64,000 bases of DNA from Methylobacterium sp. (GCA_013823325.1 PNLY01000013.1:1-64000), one strand, 5' to 3'. Shown: positions 25,107 through 34,497, counted from the stretch's first letter. The notes: generated from the letters alone by a model not told the origin. Program-made: numbers and translations.

Positions 25107-25922
25107 TCAGTGCGCCACTCCGAGATAGGCGTCGATCACGCGCTGGTCGGCCTTGACCTCGGCCGGCGTGCCATCGGCGATCTTGCGGCCGTATTCGAGC
25201 ACGACGACGCGGTCGGAGAGGTCCATGACCACCCCCATATCGTGCTCGATCAGGGCGATGGTGGTGCCGAACTGGTTGTTCACGTCGAGGATGAAGCGGC
25301 ACATGTCCTCCTTCTCCTCGAGGTTCATGCCGGCCATCGGCTCGTCGAGCAGCAGCAGTTCCGGCTCCATCGCCAGCGCCCGTCCGAGCTCGACGCGCTT
25401 CTGCAGGCCATAGGGCAATTTGCCGACGGGCAGCTTGCGGATGTGCTGGATCTGCAGGAAGTCGATGATGTCCTCGACCACCTTGCGATGCTCGATCTCC
25501 TCGCTCATCGCCGGCCCGTGGCGCAGCGCCTGCCAGAAGAAGCCCTTGCGCATCTTCAGCGTGCGCCCCGTCATGATGTTGTCGAGCGTCGACATGCCCT
25601 TGAACAAAGCGACGTTCTGGAAGGTGCGGGCGATGCCGGCGGCGGCAGCCTGATGCGGCCTGACCTTGGCGCGGCGCACGCCCTTATAGGTGATGCGGCC
25701 TTCCTGCGGGTGGTAGAAGCCGTTGATGCAGTTGAGCATCGAGGTCTTGCCGGCGCCGTTCGGACCGATGATGGCGCGGATCTCGCCCTTGCGGATGTCG
25801 AAGGAGACGTCGCTGATCGCCTTCACGCCGCCGAAGCGCAGTGAGACGTTCTCGACCGAGAGCAGCACCTCGCCCTTGTGCGTGACCGGCGCGCCGGCGA
25901 CCGCCATGGAATGCGCGTTCAT
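25107..25922 (-). CDS. livG: ABC transporter ATPase, LivG type
   Basis: The 271-residue ATPase has Walker A GPNGAGKTS, Q-loop FQNVALFKGMS, signature region KLPYGLQKRVELGRALA, Walker B LLLLDEPMAGMN and switch His in IALIEHDMGVVMDLSD. The C-terminal IADGTPAEVKADQRVIDAYLG is the LivG tail. Its ATG overlaps the stop of the upstream acyl-CoA synthetase by four bases with GGAGGCGGC before it, so ligase and transporter are translationally coupled. This supports uptake followed by CoA activation as one function. Confidence 0.92.
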   Translation of the reverse strand: MNAHSMAVAGAPVTHKGEVLLSVENVSLRFGGVKAISDVSFDIRKGEIRAIIGPNGAGKTSMLNCINGFYHPQEGRITYKGVRRAKVRPHQAAAAGIARTFQNVALFKGMSTLDNIMTGRTLKMRKGFFWQALRHGPAMSEEIEHRKVVEDIIDFLQIQHIRKLPVGKLPYGLQKRVELGRALAMEPELLLLDEPMAGMNLEEKEDMCRFILDVNNQFGTTIALIEHDMGVVMDLSDRVVVLEYGRKIADGTPAEVKADQRVIDAYLGVAH

Positions 25923-27919
25923 GCCGCCTCCTTCGTCGCAGAGGTCGCTGCTGGCGCCGTGACCGGGTAGACCTTCGCGTCGGCGACCTTGACCGTCGCC
26001 GAGATCACGCCCTTGCGGCCGTCCTCGAAGGTCACTTCCGTCGAGATGTCCGCTTGGGTCGAGCCATTGTACAAAGCCTCGACCAGCGGGGCGTAGCGCT
26101 CGGCGATGAAGCCGCGGCGGACCTTCTGGGTGCGGGTGAGCTCGCCGTCGTCGGCATCGAGCTCCTTGTGCAGGATCAGGAAGCGCTTGATCTGGGCGCC
26201 ACCCATCATCGGCTCGGCCGCCAGCGAGCGGTTCACCTCGTCGACATGCTTGGCCATCATCTCGTAGACCTGCGGATGGCCGGCGAGCTCCTGATAGGAA
26301 GCGTAGACGACATTGTTGCGCTCGGCCCAGTTGCCGACGGCGGTCAGGTCGATGTTGAGCGCGACGGTAGCGTAGTCGCGGCCCTGGCCGAAGGCGACAA
26401 CCTCCTTGATGTTCGGGTAGAACTTCAGCTTGTTCTCGATGTATTTCGGCGGGAAGAGGTCGCCCGAGTTGAGCTTGCCGACATCCTTGGCACGGTCGAT
26501 GATCTTGAGGTGGCCGCTCTCGTCGAAGAAGCCGGCATCGCCCGAGCGGACATAGCCGTCCTCGGTCATCGTCTCGGCGGTCTTCTCCTCATCCTTGTAG
26601 TAGCCGCGGAAGATCGAGGGCGAGCGGTAGAGCACCTCGCCATTGTCGGCGATCTTGATCTCGACCTGCGGCGCCGGCTTGCCGACGGTGTCGGCCTTGA
26701 TCTCGCCATCCGGCTGCATGGTGATGTAGACGCCGGCCTCGGTCTGTCCGTAGAGCTGCTTCAGGTTGACGCCGATCGAGCGGTAGAAGCGGAAGAGCTC
26801 GGGGCCGATCGCCTCGCCGGCGGTGTAGCCGACCTTGATGTTGGTCAGGCCGAAGCGGTTGCGCAGGGGTGCATAGATGATGATGTCGCCGAGCTTGTAG
26901 AGCAGGCGGGCGCCGAGCGGCACGGATTCGCCGTTCAGGATCTTCTCGCCATGCTGCTTCGCCACCCCGAGGAAGTAGTGGAAGACCTTCCGCATCAGCG
27001 GGCCGGCATCCTCCATGCGCACCATCGTCAGCGTCAGCATGGTCTCGAAGACGCGCGGCGGCGCGAAGGCGTAGGTGGTGCCGATCTCGCGGCGGTCGTC
27101 GACGACGGTCTCGGGCCCTTCCGGGCAGTTGACGCAGAAGCCGGCGATGATCGCTTGCGCATAGGAGAAGACATGGTCGCCGACCCAGGCGATCGGCAGA
27201 TAGGCGATGATCTCGTCGTTCTCGTTCAACCCGTCGAAGCTGCAGCCGATCTCGGCGGCGGTGATGACGTTGAAATGGGTGAGCATGACCCCCTTGGGCC
27301 GTCCGGTCGTGCCGGAGGTATAGAGGATGATGGCGAGGTCGCCGCTCGCGCCCTGTTCCATCTCGCGGTCATGCGCCGCCGAGACGGCGGCGTCCTTGAG
27401 CGCGACGCGCCCGGCCTCGATCACGTCGCCGATGTCGTGCAGCTTGGCGTGGTCATAGTCGCGCAGGCCGCGCGGCTCGTCATAGAACATGTGGCGCAGG
27501 TTCGGCAGGCGCTCGACGACCGAGAGGACCTTGTCGACCTGCTCCTGGTCCTGCACGCAGGCGAAGACCGCGCCGGCATGGTCGAGCACATAGGCCATCT
27601 CGTCGGCGACGCTGTCGGCATAGACCGGGACGGGAATCGCGCCGAGCCATTGTGCCGCGGCCATCGACCAGTACAGGCGCGGCCGGTTGTAGCCGATGAT
27701 CGCGACGGTTTCGCCGCGCTTCAGGCCGAGCTGCTCGAAACCTTTGGCATAGGCGCGGATCTGCTCGGCGACCTCGGCCCAGGTCCAGGACTGCCAGATG
27801 CCGAGATCCTTGTGCCGGAACGCGACACGCGCGCCGCGCTCCCGCGCATTGCGCAGCACGAGCTTGGGAAAGGTGTCCGCCACATTGGCGGCTGCGCTTG
27901 CCACGATCGTCGTCTCCAC
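25919..27919 (-). CDS. AMP-binding long-chain acyl-CoA synthetase-like protein
   Basis: The 666-residue protein has the adenylate-forming motifs ILYTSGTTGRPKGVMLTH (P-loop), YGQTEAGVYIT (A5) and DGYVRSGDAGFFDESGHLKIIDRAKD (A7/A8). The length and the long insertion before A3 resemble long-chain or ACSBG-type synthetases. It probably converts the solute delivered by the Liv transporter, or a fatty acid, to a CoA thioester. It starts at GTG (27919). It is the first gene of the minus-strand locus and overlaps livG by four bases. Associations of a FadD-like ligase with HAAT transporters recur in alphaproteobacteria; the true substrate is not resolved. Confidence 0.87.
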   Translation of the reverse strand: METTIVASAAANVADTFPKLVLRNARERGARVAFRHKDLGIWQSWTWAEVAEQIRAYAKGFEQLGLKRGETVAIIGYNRPRLYWSMAAAQWLGAIPVPVYADSVADEMAYVLDHAGAVFACVQDQEQVDKVLSVVERLPNLRHMFYDEPRGLRDYDHAKLHDIGDVIEAGRVALKDAAVSAAHDREMEQGASGDLAIILYTSGTTGRPKGVMLTHFNVITAAEIGCSFDGLNENDEIIAYLPIAWVGDHVFSYAQAIIAGFCVNCPEGPETVVDDRREIGTTYAFAPPRVFETMLTLTMVRMEDAGPLMRKVFHYFLGVAKQHGEKILNGESVPLGARLLYKLGDIIIYAPLRNRFGLTNIKVGYTAGEAIGPELFRFYRSIGVNLKQLYGQTEAGVYITMQPDGEIKADTVGKPAPQVEIKIADNGEVLYRSPSIFRGYYKDEEKTAETMTEDGYVRSGDAGFFDESGHLKIIDRAKDVGKLNSGDLFPPKYIENKLKFYPNIKEVVAFGQGRDYATVALNIDLTAVGNWAERNNVVYASYQELAGHPQVYEMMAKHVDEVNRSLAAEPMMGGAQIKRFLILHKELDADDGELTRTQKVRRGFIAERYAPLVEALYNGSTQADISTEVTFEDGRKGVISATVKVADAKVYPVTAPAATSATKEAA

Positions 27920-28145
27920 CCTGTCGCCCCGTCTGTCGCGGGTTTGCCGGGGCCCATGGCCCTTGTGCGATCATGCAAGCTTTGCAGGTGCCTCGGCGCT
28001 GTGCAAGAAGCCACTTGACAGACAAGATGGATTTGGGGCGCTATTGTCCCGCCGAGGTTTGCCCGACTGGATCAGCAGCGGCGATCTTCCTGCGATGCTC
28101 CAATGTTTGCGGCCTCCCCCGATTGTGAAGGAGGCCGCCCTGCCG

Positions 28146-29309
28146 TCACGCGAAGCGGACCGGCGCGCTTTCGCTCAAGCGCGAGAAGCGCGGCAGGAAC
28201 CGTGTTTCGCCGACTCTGATCGGCTGCGGCCCGCCATCGAGCAGCAAAACGCGCACAGCCTCTTCGGCAATAAGTGAAGCATGCTGCCGGCCGAGGCAGC
28301 CATGGCCGCCGATGCCGAAAGCGAGATGTCGTTTCGCCGGCCGGGCCGGATCGAATTGCGATGGCCGTTCGAAGGCTCTGCCATCCAGATTGCCCGACGG
28401 CCACCACATTGTCAGCGCGGTGCCGGCGGCGATCGTCTCTCCGCGCCAGGCTAGACCCTCGGCTGCCATCCTGACCGTGAGGGTCGTCGGAGAGGTCAGC
28501 CGGAAGGCCTCCTGGACCGCAGCGGAAAGTGCATAACGCCCCGCCGACAGGTCGAGGCGCAATTGTTCCTGCTTCATCAGGCAGTCGAGCACGCAGAAGA
28601 CGCCCGAGGTCGTCGTCTCGACGGCATCGAAGACGAAGCCAGCCACCAGATCGGCAGCTGTGGCTGGGCTGTCCGTCGGCAGCCGCGCCGCGATATCGCG
28701 CATCAGTCCGGATTCGCCATCGGATTCGAGCACACGCAGCAGCTCCAGCAGCTCGCGCGCCTCCGGGTTCGCTGCCGTGAGCCTCTCCGGCGCTGGCTCG
28801 AACGACAATTGCTCGCCAATGGTGGCTATCGCAGAGCCGATCCAGCCGGCATGCCGCTGGTCTATTCCGGCGAGCGCACAGAAGGCGCGCGCGGAGAGGG
28901 GCGAGGCGAAGTCGCGGATCAAGTCCGGGCTCGCGGCGTCGAGCAGGTTCTGGCGCGCCATGTCGGCCAAGTCTCGGATCGTCGGCCGCAGCGCCGCTAT
29001 CCGCTGGGTCGAAAGCCCGGCGACGAGCGCCTGCCGCAGGCCGCGATGTTCGGGGCCGGCCAGCGCGAACAGGCCCCAGCGCAGCAAGGCGTGCATGTCG
29101 GTCTTGTCAGCGCCCAAACCTTCGACCGGGAAGGGGTGGCCGTCGATGCGCGGGTCGCGCCCCAGCTCGAAGAGCGCCTCATAGCCCAAGACCGACAGGC
29201 CGCCGGTCGAGGCGAAGAGTCCGTTGCCGGCGGTGAGGGCGGATTGGAAGAAGGGTGCGGGATCCTGCCAGAAGGCAGGGTCTGTCGGCAGATCGAAAGT
29301 ACGCATCAA
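28146..29309 (-). CDS. Cytochrome P450
   Basis: The 387-residue protein keeps the P450 core: the K-helix ExxR as EAFR, the haem-binding loop FGIGGHGCLG with ligand Cys338, and the I-helix as DAVETTTSG, where Glu-Thr-Thr stands for the usual acid-Thr pair. Class I soluble bacterial P450s have this size (about 390-410). No ferredoxin or reductase gene is adjacent, so redox partners must be elsewhere. It is monocistronic on the minus strand, with repeated motifs in its upstream region (29320-29387). The substrate cannot be predicted. Confidence 0.88.
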   Translation of the reverse strand: MMRTFDLPTDPAFWQDPAPFFQSALTAGNGLFASTGGLSVLGYEALFELGRDPRIDGHPFPVEGLGADKTDMHALLRWGLFALAGPEHRGLRQALVAGLSTQRIAALRPTIRDLADMARQNLLDAASPDLIRDFASPLSARAFCALAGIDQRHAGWIGSAIATIGEQLSFEPAPERLTAANPEARELLELLRVLESDGESGLMRDIAARLPTDSPATAADLVAGFVFDAVETTTSGVFCVLDCLMKQEQLRLDLSAGRYALSAAVQEAFRLTSPTTLTVRMAAEGLAWRGETIAAGTALTMWWPSGNLDGRAFERPSQFDPARPAKRHLAFGIGGHGCLGRQHASLIAEEAVRVLLLDGGPQPIRVGETRFLPRFSRLSESAPVRFA

Positions 29310-29319
29310 GTTTCACTTT

Positions 29320-29387
29320 CCTCATCAAGGCAGAATCGATCGCTCCCGCGCTCGATGAGGCGGGCTGCGGACGTGCTCTCGATGAGG
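29320..29387. promoter_or_regulatory. Repeated motifs upstream of the P450 gene
   Basis: CTCGATGAGG occurs twice in direct orientation (29351-29360 and 29378-29387, 27 bases apart start to start), and CCTCATC, the reverse complement of its GATGAGG part, lies at 29320-29326. Nearer the gene, CATCAAG occurs twice. Such clustering in a divergent promoter region suggests a transcription-factor array. Confidence 0.4.
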
Positions 29388-29531
29388 TCAGCGAAGCCGT
29401 ATGGATGCAGTCATGAGCGCCTAGCTATCACAATCCGGAACTCGCGGTGAACCCGTCATAGTGTGAACCAAGACAACACGGCCTTCGATCGGCCGCTTTC
29501 GGGTCGGAAGCTCGCTGCGAGGGCCGGCCAA

Positions 29532-29873
29532 ATGCGCGCTTTCGCCTCGGTCACGATCATACTGCTGCTCGTCGCGGGAGCGACGCAAACACGCGCGCAT
29601 CGGGCGCCCGGCGGCTGGGACTATCCGTTCGAATGCTGCTCGGAGGCAGATTGTGCGCAGGTCGATGTCAGCGAGGTGCGGGAGACGCCGTCGGGCTTCG
29701 TCGTGACGATCATGCCGGGCCGCCATCCGATGTGGCCGACCGAGCGCCGTCAGCCGGCCGTGCTCGAGATTCCCTACCAGAAGGCCCGCCTCTCGCCGGA
29801 CGGCTTCTTCCATCTCTGCATGAACGATGCGGGAGAGCTGTTGTGCTTCTTCTCGCCGGGTGGGGGATCGTAG
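29532..29873 (+). CDS. Secreted cysteine-containing protein of unknown function
   Basis: From the ATG at 29532 (GAGGG about eight bases upstream) the 113-residue product has a clear signal peptide (MRAFASVTIILLLVAGA to TRAH). The mature part of about 85 residues contains five Cys: FECCSEADCAQVD near its start, and FHLCMN and LLCFFSP at the end. Similar small exported proteins with a CC...C...C...C layout and a DGFFHLC motif occur in Hyphomicrobiales, but I know no function. A longer GTG start at 29463 would bury the signal peptide. It is divergent from the P450 gene. Confidence 0.68.
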   Translation: MRAFASVTIILLLVAGATQTRAHRAPGGWDYPFECCSEADCAQVDVSEVRETPSGFVVTIMPGRHPMWPTERRQPAVLEIPYQKARLSPDGFFHLCMNDAGELLCFFSPGGGS

Positions 29874-29945
29874 CGACGATGTCGGCTGCTGGGCGCAGGC
29901 GGCTCCTGGCGACGCGGCAGGTCACGATGGCCCGGCCTTACAGCG

Positions 29946-31340
29946 TCATGACGCACCGCCCATCAGCTCGAAGCTGATCGTATGCTGCAAGGGGTCGGCG
30001 GCTGTAAGGCGGACCCGGATCCTGTCGCCAGGCTTGCTGCCCTGCCCACGAACGCGCGCGATCACGGGCAAGTCGCAGAGCTGGATCCGCAGAGCGTGAT
30101 CATCCGTGTCGGTCACGACAGCTTCGAAAGACTGGCCCTCATGTCCCCGGAGCATCAGGGCTTCGGCGAGGCTGACCACGGCGCGCTCGATCTGCCCGTC
30201 GCGGGCATCAGCCCGTCCCATCACGGCAGGAAGCGTCTCGAAGGCAGCCGTCGCGGTGGCCGGCACCGCCTGCCCGTTCGCGATCGCAAGGGCGGCGCTG
30301 ATCACATAGCGATCGGCAAGGCGGCGCAACGGAGCGGTGGCATGCGCATACGTCGCCGCCATCGGTGCGTGCCAGGGCACCATGCCCTCGCGATAGGGGA
30401 CATAGCTCGCGCCGCCGCTGGCCCGGCGTACCGCCAGCATGAAGGCAGCATGGCTGCTGTCGGCAGGGTCGAGCGTCTTTTCGAATTCGGCGAGCGTCGC
30501 CTCGTCTCGCCAATCCAGCCCCAGGGCTCGTGCGCTTTGACGCAAGAGCATGACGGCCTTTTGATCCGGCTCGGGCATGACCCGAAACAGTCCCGTGCGG
30601 GCCGCCAGAAGCGCGTTCGCGATGGCGACATTGCTGGCCAGGGACAAGGCTGCGTTCTGGTTCTCGGCGAGCAGGCGCGGGCGGAAGAGCAGTTGGAAGC
30701 CGCCGCCTTCCGCAGGAGCGACTTCCTGCTCGGGCGGATCCACGCGTGCGGCGCCCCGCCGGTTCTCGGCGGCTTCGATGCGGCGTGCCAGCTCAGCGAA
30801 ATCGGGTGGTAGATCCATCTCGCCCACCGTCTCATAGGCGAGCTTGGCGGTGTTGCGAACGATGGCGCGCTCGGCACCGGCGAGACGGACATTCCCGTCG
30901 GGGTCGATCCTGGTCGTGAAGATCACTGCCGGCCTGGGACCGGTGGGCAGCAGGCTGGCGGCTCCCTCGGCGAGGGCGGGCGGATAGAGCCCGGCCTTGC
31001 CGTCGGGCAAATAGAGCGTGGTGCCGCGCCGCCAGGCTTCCTGATCGACGGCGTCGCCGTCGTCGACGAACCAGGCGATATCGGCGATGGCGTAATGGAG
31101 CAGCAGGTCAGCGCCGCTGCGCTCGATGGTGAAGGCCTGGTCGAGATCCGTCGACGTCGCAGGATCGAGCGTGACGAAGCGCAGATCGGTCCGATCGACA
31201 TGCTTGGTCGGCACTCGCCGCGCGGCGGCCTCCGCGGCGGCAAGAACGTCTGGCGGAAAATGCTCGGGCACGCCGTATTGCCGGCGTATCGCCGCGAGCC
31301 CGTCGATCAGCGCATTGGTGGAGTCGATGAGCGTCTTCAT
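29946..31340 (-). CDS. RNB-domain ribonuclease (RNase II/R family, minimal form)
   Basis: The 464-residue protein consists mainly of the RNB catalytic domain. The metal cluster is in LDPATSTDLDQAF, giving Asp59, Asp65 and Asp67, with Gln68 where E. coli RNase II has a fourth Asp (DLDDA). The conserved YAHATAPLRRLADRYV helix and a C-terminal S1-like segment (about 395-460) follow. Cold-shock domains typical of RNase II/R are missing. The DLDQA version is common in short RNB proteins of Actinobacteria and some Proteobacteria and may still be a 3'-5' exonuclease. It lies 119 bases downstream of the GNAT gene. Confidence 0.86.
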   Translation of the reverse strand: MKTLIDSTNALIDGLAAIRRQYGVPEHFPPDVLAAAEAAARRVPTKHVDRTDLRFVTLDPATSTDLDQAFTIERSGADLLLHYAIADIAWFVDDGDAVDQEAWRRGTTLYLPDGKAGLYPPALAEGAASLLPTGPRPAVIFTTRIDPDGNVRLAGAERAIVRNTAKLAYETVGEMDLPPDFAELARRIEAAENRRGAARVDPPEQEVAPAEGGGFQLLFRPRLLAENQNAALSLASNVAIANALLAARTGLFRVMPEPDQKAVMLLRQSARALGLDWRDEATLAEFEKTLDPADSSHAAFMLAVRRASGGASYVPYREGMVPWHAPMAATYAHATAPLRRLADRYVISAALAIANGQAVPATATAAFETLPAVMGRADARDGQIERAVVSLAEALMLRGHEGQSFEAVVTDTDDHALRIQLCDLPVIARVRGQGSKPGDRIRVRLTAADPLQHTISFELMGGAS

Positions 31341-31459
31341 TGTTGGCTATCGTGCCTCGCTGCCAGGGCCGCGTCGACCATGATTGCAGCGGCTGCCTCG
31401 GCCGAGCCGATGCGCCGGCCGGAAGCAGAGAGAGATCGGCTTGAACAATCGGGCACCGC

Positions 31460-31999
31460 CTACCCGATCGGCTGCGTCGCACCCGCTCCGAGCGATCTCT
31501 GCACCATGACGCTGTCCGACCATTTGCCGTAGCGATAGGCGACGCCGGGCAGCAGGCCGACCCGGGCGAAGCCGAAGCGCTCGTGCAGGACCAGCGAGGC
31601 GCTGTTCTCGGCGTCGATATAGCCGATCATCTGGCGAAAGCCGGCAGCGGCGCAGGCGTCGATCAGCGCCTGCATCAGGAGCCGTCCGATGCCGCGGCCG
31701 AGATGCTCGTGGTGGACATAGATCGAGTGCTTCACCGTGAAGCGATAGGCCGGCCGCTTGCGGAACAGCACGACATAGGCATAGCCGACGACCGCGCCGC
31801 CGCTGGTCGCGACCAGATGCGGCAGCTTGCGGCTGCGCAGGTTCTTACGCCGGTCCTTCAGATCGTCGGGCTGCGGCGTGCCGGTGTCCTCGACGCCGGC
31901 CTCGATGCCATGGCGGATATGCCGGCGATAGATCGCCAGCATCGGCTCGACATCGTCGTCACGGGAGGGGCGGATGATGATCGGTCGCTCGGTCTCCAT
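31460..31999 (-). CDS. GNAT N-acetyltransferase (Pat/phosphinothricin-type)
   Basis: The 179-residue protein has the GNAT acetyl-CoA loop in HLGRGIGRLLMQALIDACAAAGF, with the preceding beta-4 strand HSIYVHHE, and the ENSASLVLHERFGFARVG region typical of the phosphinothricin/methionine-sulfone acetyltransferase subgroup. GAGGC precedes the ATG at 31999, 15 bases after the decarboxylase stop, so the two are co-transcribed. It might acetylate a polyamine or amino-acid derivative made by the decarboxylase, but that is inference from linkage. Confidence 0.85.
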   Translation of the reverse strand: METERPIIIRPSRDDDVEPMLAIYRRHIRHGIEAGVEDTGTPQPDDLKDRRKNLRSRKLPHLVATSGGAVVGYAYVVLFRKRPAYRFTVKHSIYVHHEHLGRGIGRLLMQALIDACAAAGFRQMIGYIDAENSASLVLHERFGFARVGLLPGVAYRYGKWSDSVMVQRSLGAGATQPIG

Positions 32000-32014
32000 G
32001 CCTCGTCGCGATCC

Positions 32015-34384
32015 TCAGTTCTGCGCCTGCTCGCTGACGACATAGGTGTGGAGCCGCACCCGCCCTTCGGCATCGGTCTCGCGATAGACGCCCTGGATCT
32101 CGACCTCGAAGCCGGGAAAGGCATTGAAGCAGGCCTCGAACATCTTGAGATAGTCGATCATCGGCTTGGCCCGCTCTGTCAGCCGCTCGCCGGGAACGAT
32201 GGTGGCGATGCCCGGCGGGTAGACGACGAAGGGCGTCGTCGCGATCCGCCCGGCGATGGCGTCGATCGGCAGATAATCGACATCATTGCGCGTCAGGCAG
32301 CGCGCCGCATCGTGCGGCGACATCGCCATCTCCGGCAGATGCTCGGGCGAGAACTGCCGGGCCTGCAGGCTGCTGACGTCGTGGTCGCGGAAGAAGCGAT
32401 GCATCTGCCCGCAGAGATCGCGCAGGCGCACGCCGCCATACCGGCCTGGCCGGCGTCGGTAGAATTCCGGGATCGCCTCTTCCAGCAGGGCGTTGTCGTC
32501 GTGCAGCTTCTTGAAGGCGACGAGCCCGCTGATCAGCGTGCCGGCCTTGCTGGCCTCGACGCCCGGCGTCAGCAGGAAGAGCAGCGAGTTGAGGTCGTTC
32601 TTCTCGGCGACGATCCGGTTCTCGCGCAGGAATTGCGCGACGATCGGCGCGGGGATGCCGTGCTCGGCATAGGCCCCGGTCTCGCGATCGAAGCCAGGCG
32701 TCAGCAGGGTCAGCTTGTTCGGGTCGGTCATGGCGAAACCCGGCTCCATGCCGGTGAAACCATGCCAGTTCGCATCGGGCGCGAGCTGCCAATAGCCGGG
32801 GTTGCCGGCGAGCTGGTCGGTCGCGACCATCTCCCAGGCGACGTCGTGGACCGCACCCTCGCGTGCGGCGTCCGCGATGGCGACACGATCCGGCACGAAG
32901 GGCTCGAAGAACCAGCGCCGCTCAGGCCTGGTCTCCTTCTCCTCGAACTCGCGGCGCACGGCCCGGATCTTCTTGCGCAATTCGATGCCGAGCCGGATCG
33001 TATCGTCCCAGAGCACCTCGCCGGAGCGGCCCTTCATCATCTGCGCGCCGACGTCGAGCGAGGCGAACAGCGGATAGAACGGCGAGGTCGAGGCATACTG
33101 CATGAAGCTCTCGTTGAAGCGCCGGTGTTCGACCCGCCGCTTCTGGCCCTTGATGTGCCGGTCCCTGATATGGATCTGCGAGGCCTGGCTGAAGCTCGCG
33201 AGCTGCTTGTGCGTCGACTGCGTCGCGATGATGCCGGGCGAGTCCGGCCCCAAGCCCGTCAGCCCCATGGCGAAGCGCCCGGCATAGAGCGGGTGGAATT
33301 TCATGAAGCCGGCCCAGGCCTCGTCGAAGAGGATGTACTCGCAGAGGTGGCCGATCTTATCGAGGATCATCTGCGCCGAGTGGATCGTGCCGTCATAGGT
33401 GCACTGCTCGACCACGGCGACGCGGAACGGGCGCGGCTTTGTCCAGGCCTCGGGATCCTTGACCAGCGGATTCAAGCGGATGCGCTCGCGCAGCGCCTCC
33501 TCGTCGAAGGCATCCCAGCGCATCGGGCCGATCAGGCCCCAGGCATTGCGCACGGTCGGAATGTAGACGGGTATGCCGCCGGCGATCAGCAGCGCGCCGT
33601 GATGGGCCGCCTTGTGATTGTTGCGGTCGAACAGGACGAGGTCGCCATCGGTGACCAGCGCCGCCAGTGCGACCTTGTTCGAGGTCGAGGTGCCGTTCAG
33701 GACGAAATAGGTCTTCTCGGCCCCGAAGATCTGCGCCGCTTCCTTCTGCGCCTTTAGGGCCGGGCCCTCATGGGTCAGGAGGTCGCCGAGATCGAGCACG
33801 GAATTGTCGAGATCGTCGCGGAAGACCGCTTCGCCGAGATGCTCCATGAAGACACGGCCGATCGGGCTGCGGCTGTAGAACACGCCGCCGTTGTGGCCCG
33901 GGCAGGTCCAGAGATGGTTGCCTTCCTCGGCATAGTCGACGAGCGCGCCGAAGAACGGCGTCTTCAGCGTCTCGGCATATTGCTTGAGACGGCTGATCAG
34001 GCTCTTGGCGATGAAGGGCGGGGTCTCTTCCGAGAGGAAGATGTAGCCGTCGATGAAGTCGAGCACCTCGACCGGTACGTCCTCGAAACGCTTGCGGCGG
34101 ATCAAGAGGATGATCGGGAAATCGAGGCCGCGCCGGCGCATCAGGTTGATCAGCGCCGCGGTCTTGCCTTCCAGGCCCTTCTTGCCCCAGTCGACCACCA
34201 TGCAGCCGATGGCGGCATCGGTCTGGACCGCGATCTCGGCATCCTCGAGCTTGCGCGCCTTGACCACCTCGAAGCCCGAGCGCTCGATCTCCTCGATGAT
34301 CTGGTTGAAACGGATGCCTTCGAGATCCTCGGCATCGAAGTTCGGCGTCGCGAACAGGAAGGTGAAGCGCCTGAAATAGTCCAT
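32015..34384 (-). CDS. Ornithine/lysine/arginine decarboxylase (PLP, class III fold I)
   Basis: The 789-residue protein has the three-part layout of inducible basic amino-acid decarboxylases: a receiver-like N-terminal wing (1-130), the PLP domain with the Schiff-base Lys393 in ATQSTHKQLASFSQAS and the preceding LFDEAWAGF and LNGTSTSNK, and a C-terminal domain ending in the PGERLTERAKPMIDYL region. It makes putrescine, cadaverine or agmatine; sequence alone does not settle which. No cognate amino-acid/polyamine antiporter is adjacent, unlike the E. coli acid-stress operons. The next co-transcribed gene is a GNAT acetyltransferase. Confidence 0.9.
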   Translation of the reverse strand: MDYFRRFTFLFATPNFDAEDLEGIRFNQIIEEIERSGFEVVKARKLEDAEIAVQTDAAIGCMVVDWGKKGLEGKTAALINLMRRRGLDFPIILLIRRKRFEDVPVEVLDFIDGYIFLSEETPPFIAKSLISRLKQYAETLKTPFFGALVDYAEEGNHLWTCPGHNGGVFYSRSPIGRVFMEHLGEAVFRDDLDNSVLDLGDLLTHEGPALKAQKEAAQIFGAEKTYFVLNGTSTSNKVALAALVTDGDLVLFDRNNHKAAHHGALLIAGGIPVYIPTVRNAWGLIGPMRWDAFDEEALRERIRLNPLVKDPEAWTKPRPFRVAVVEQCTYDGTIHSAQMILDKIGHLCEYILFDEAWAGFMKFHPLYAGRFAMGLTGLGPDSPGIIATQSTHKQLASFSQASQIHIRDRHIKGQKRRVEHRRFNESFMQYASTSPFYPLFASLDVGAQMMKGRSGEVLWDDTIRLGIELRKKIRAVRREFEEKETRPERRWFFEPFVPDRVAIADAAREGAVHDVAWEMVATDQLAGNPGYWQLAPDANWHGFTGMEPGFAMTDPNKLTLLTPGFDRETGAYAEHGIPAPIVAQFLRENRIVAEKNDLNSLLFLLTPGVEASKAGTLISGLVAFKKLHDDNALLEEAIPEFYRRRPGRYGGVRLRDLCGQMHRFFRDHDVSSLQARQFSPEHLPEMAMSPHDAARCLTRNDVDYLPIDAIAGRIATTPFVVYPPGIATIVPGERLTERAKPMIDYLKMFEACFNAFPGFEVEIQGVYRETDAEGRVRLHTYVVSEQAQN

Positions 34385-34497
34385 GCCGGCTCCGCTGGGC
34401 GTGAACCTGCAGCATTGGGCGATTTATGCGACAATTCGGCGACCATCGAGCCGGCTAGGTTCGGTCAGCATGGCCGTTCGATCTGCGGCCGCTGCCG

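Noticed and set aside
27960-28010. A GG-N10-GC arrangement on the minus strand before the FadD-like gene, suggestive of sigma-54.
   Set aside because: The -12 element reads AAGC instead of TTGC, and no enhancer-binding protein gene is near.
26054-28018. A 654-codon plus-strand open frame opposite the acyl-CoA synthetase.
   Set aside because: It lacks domain patterns and is the antisense shadow of a gene with clear adenylation motifs.
28015-28047. A TTGACA followed by TATTGT on the plus strand, resembling a sigma-70 promoter.
   Set aside because: The spacer is about 21 bp and no plus-strand gene follows before the opposing P450 gene, so I do not call it.
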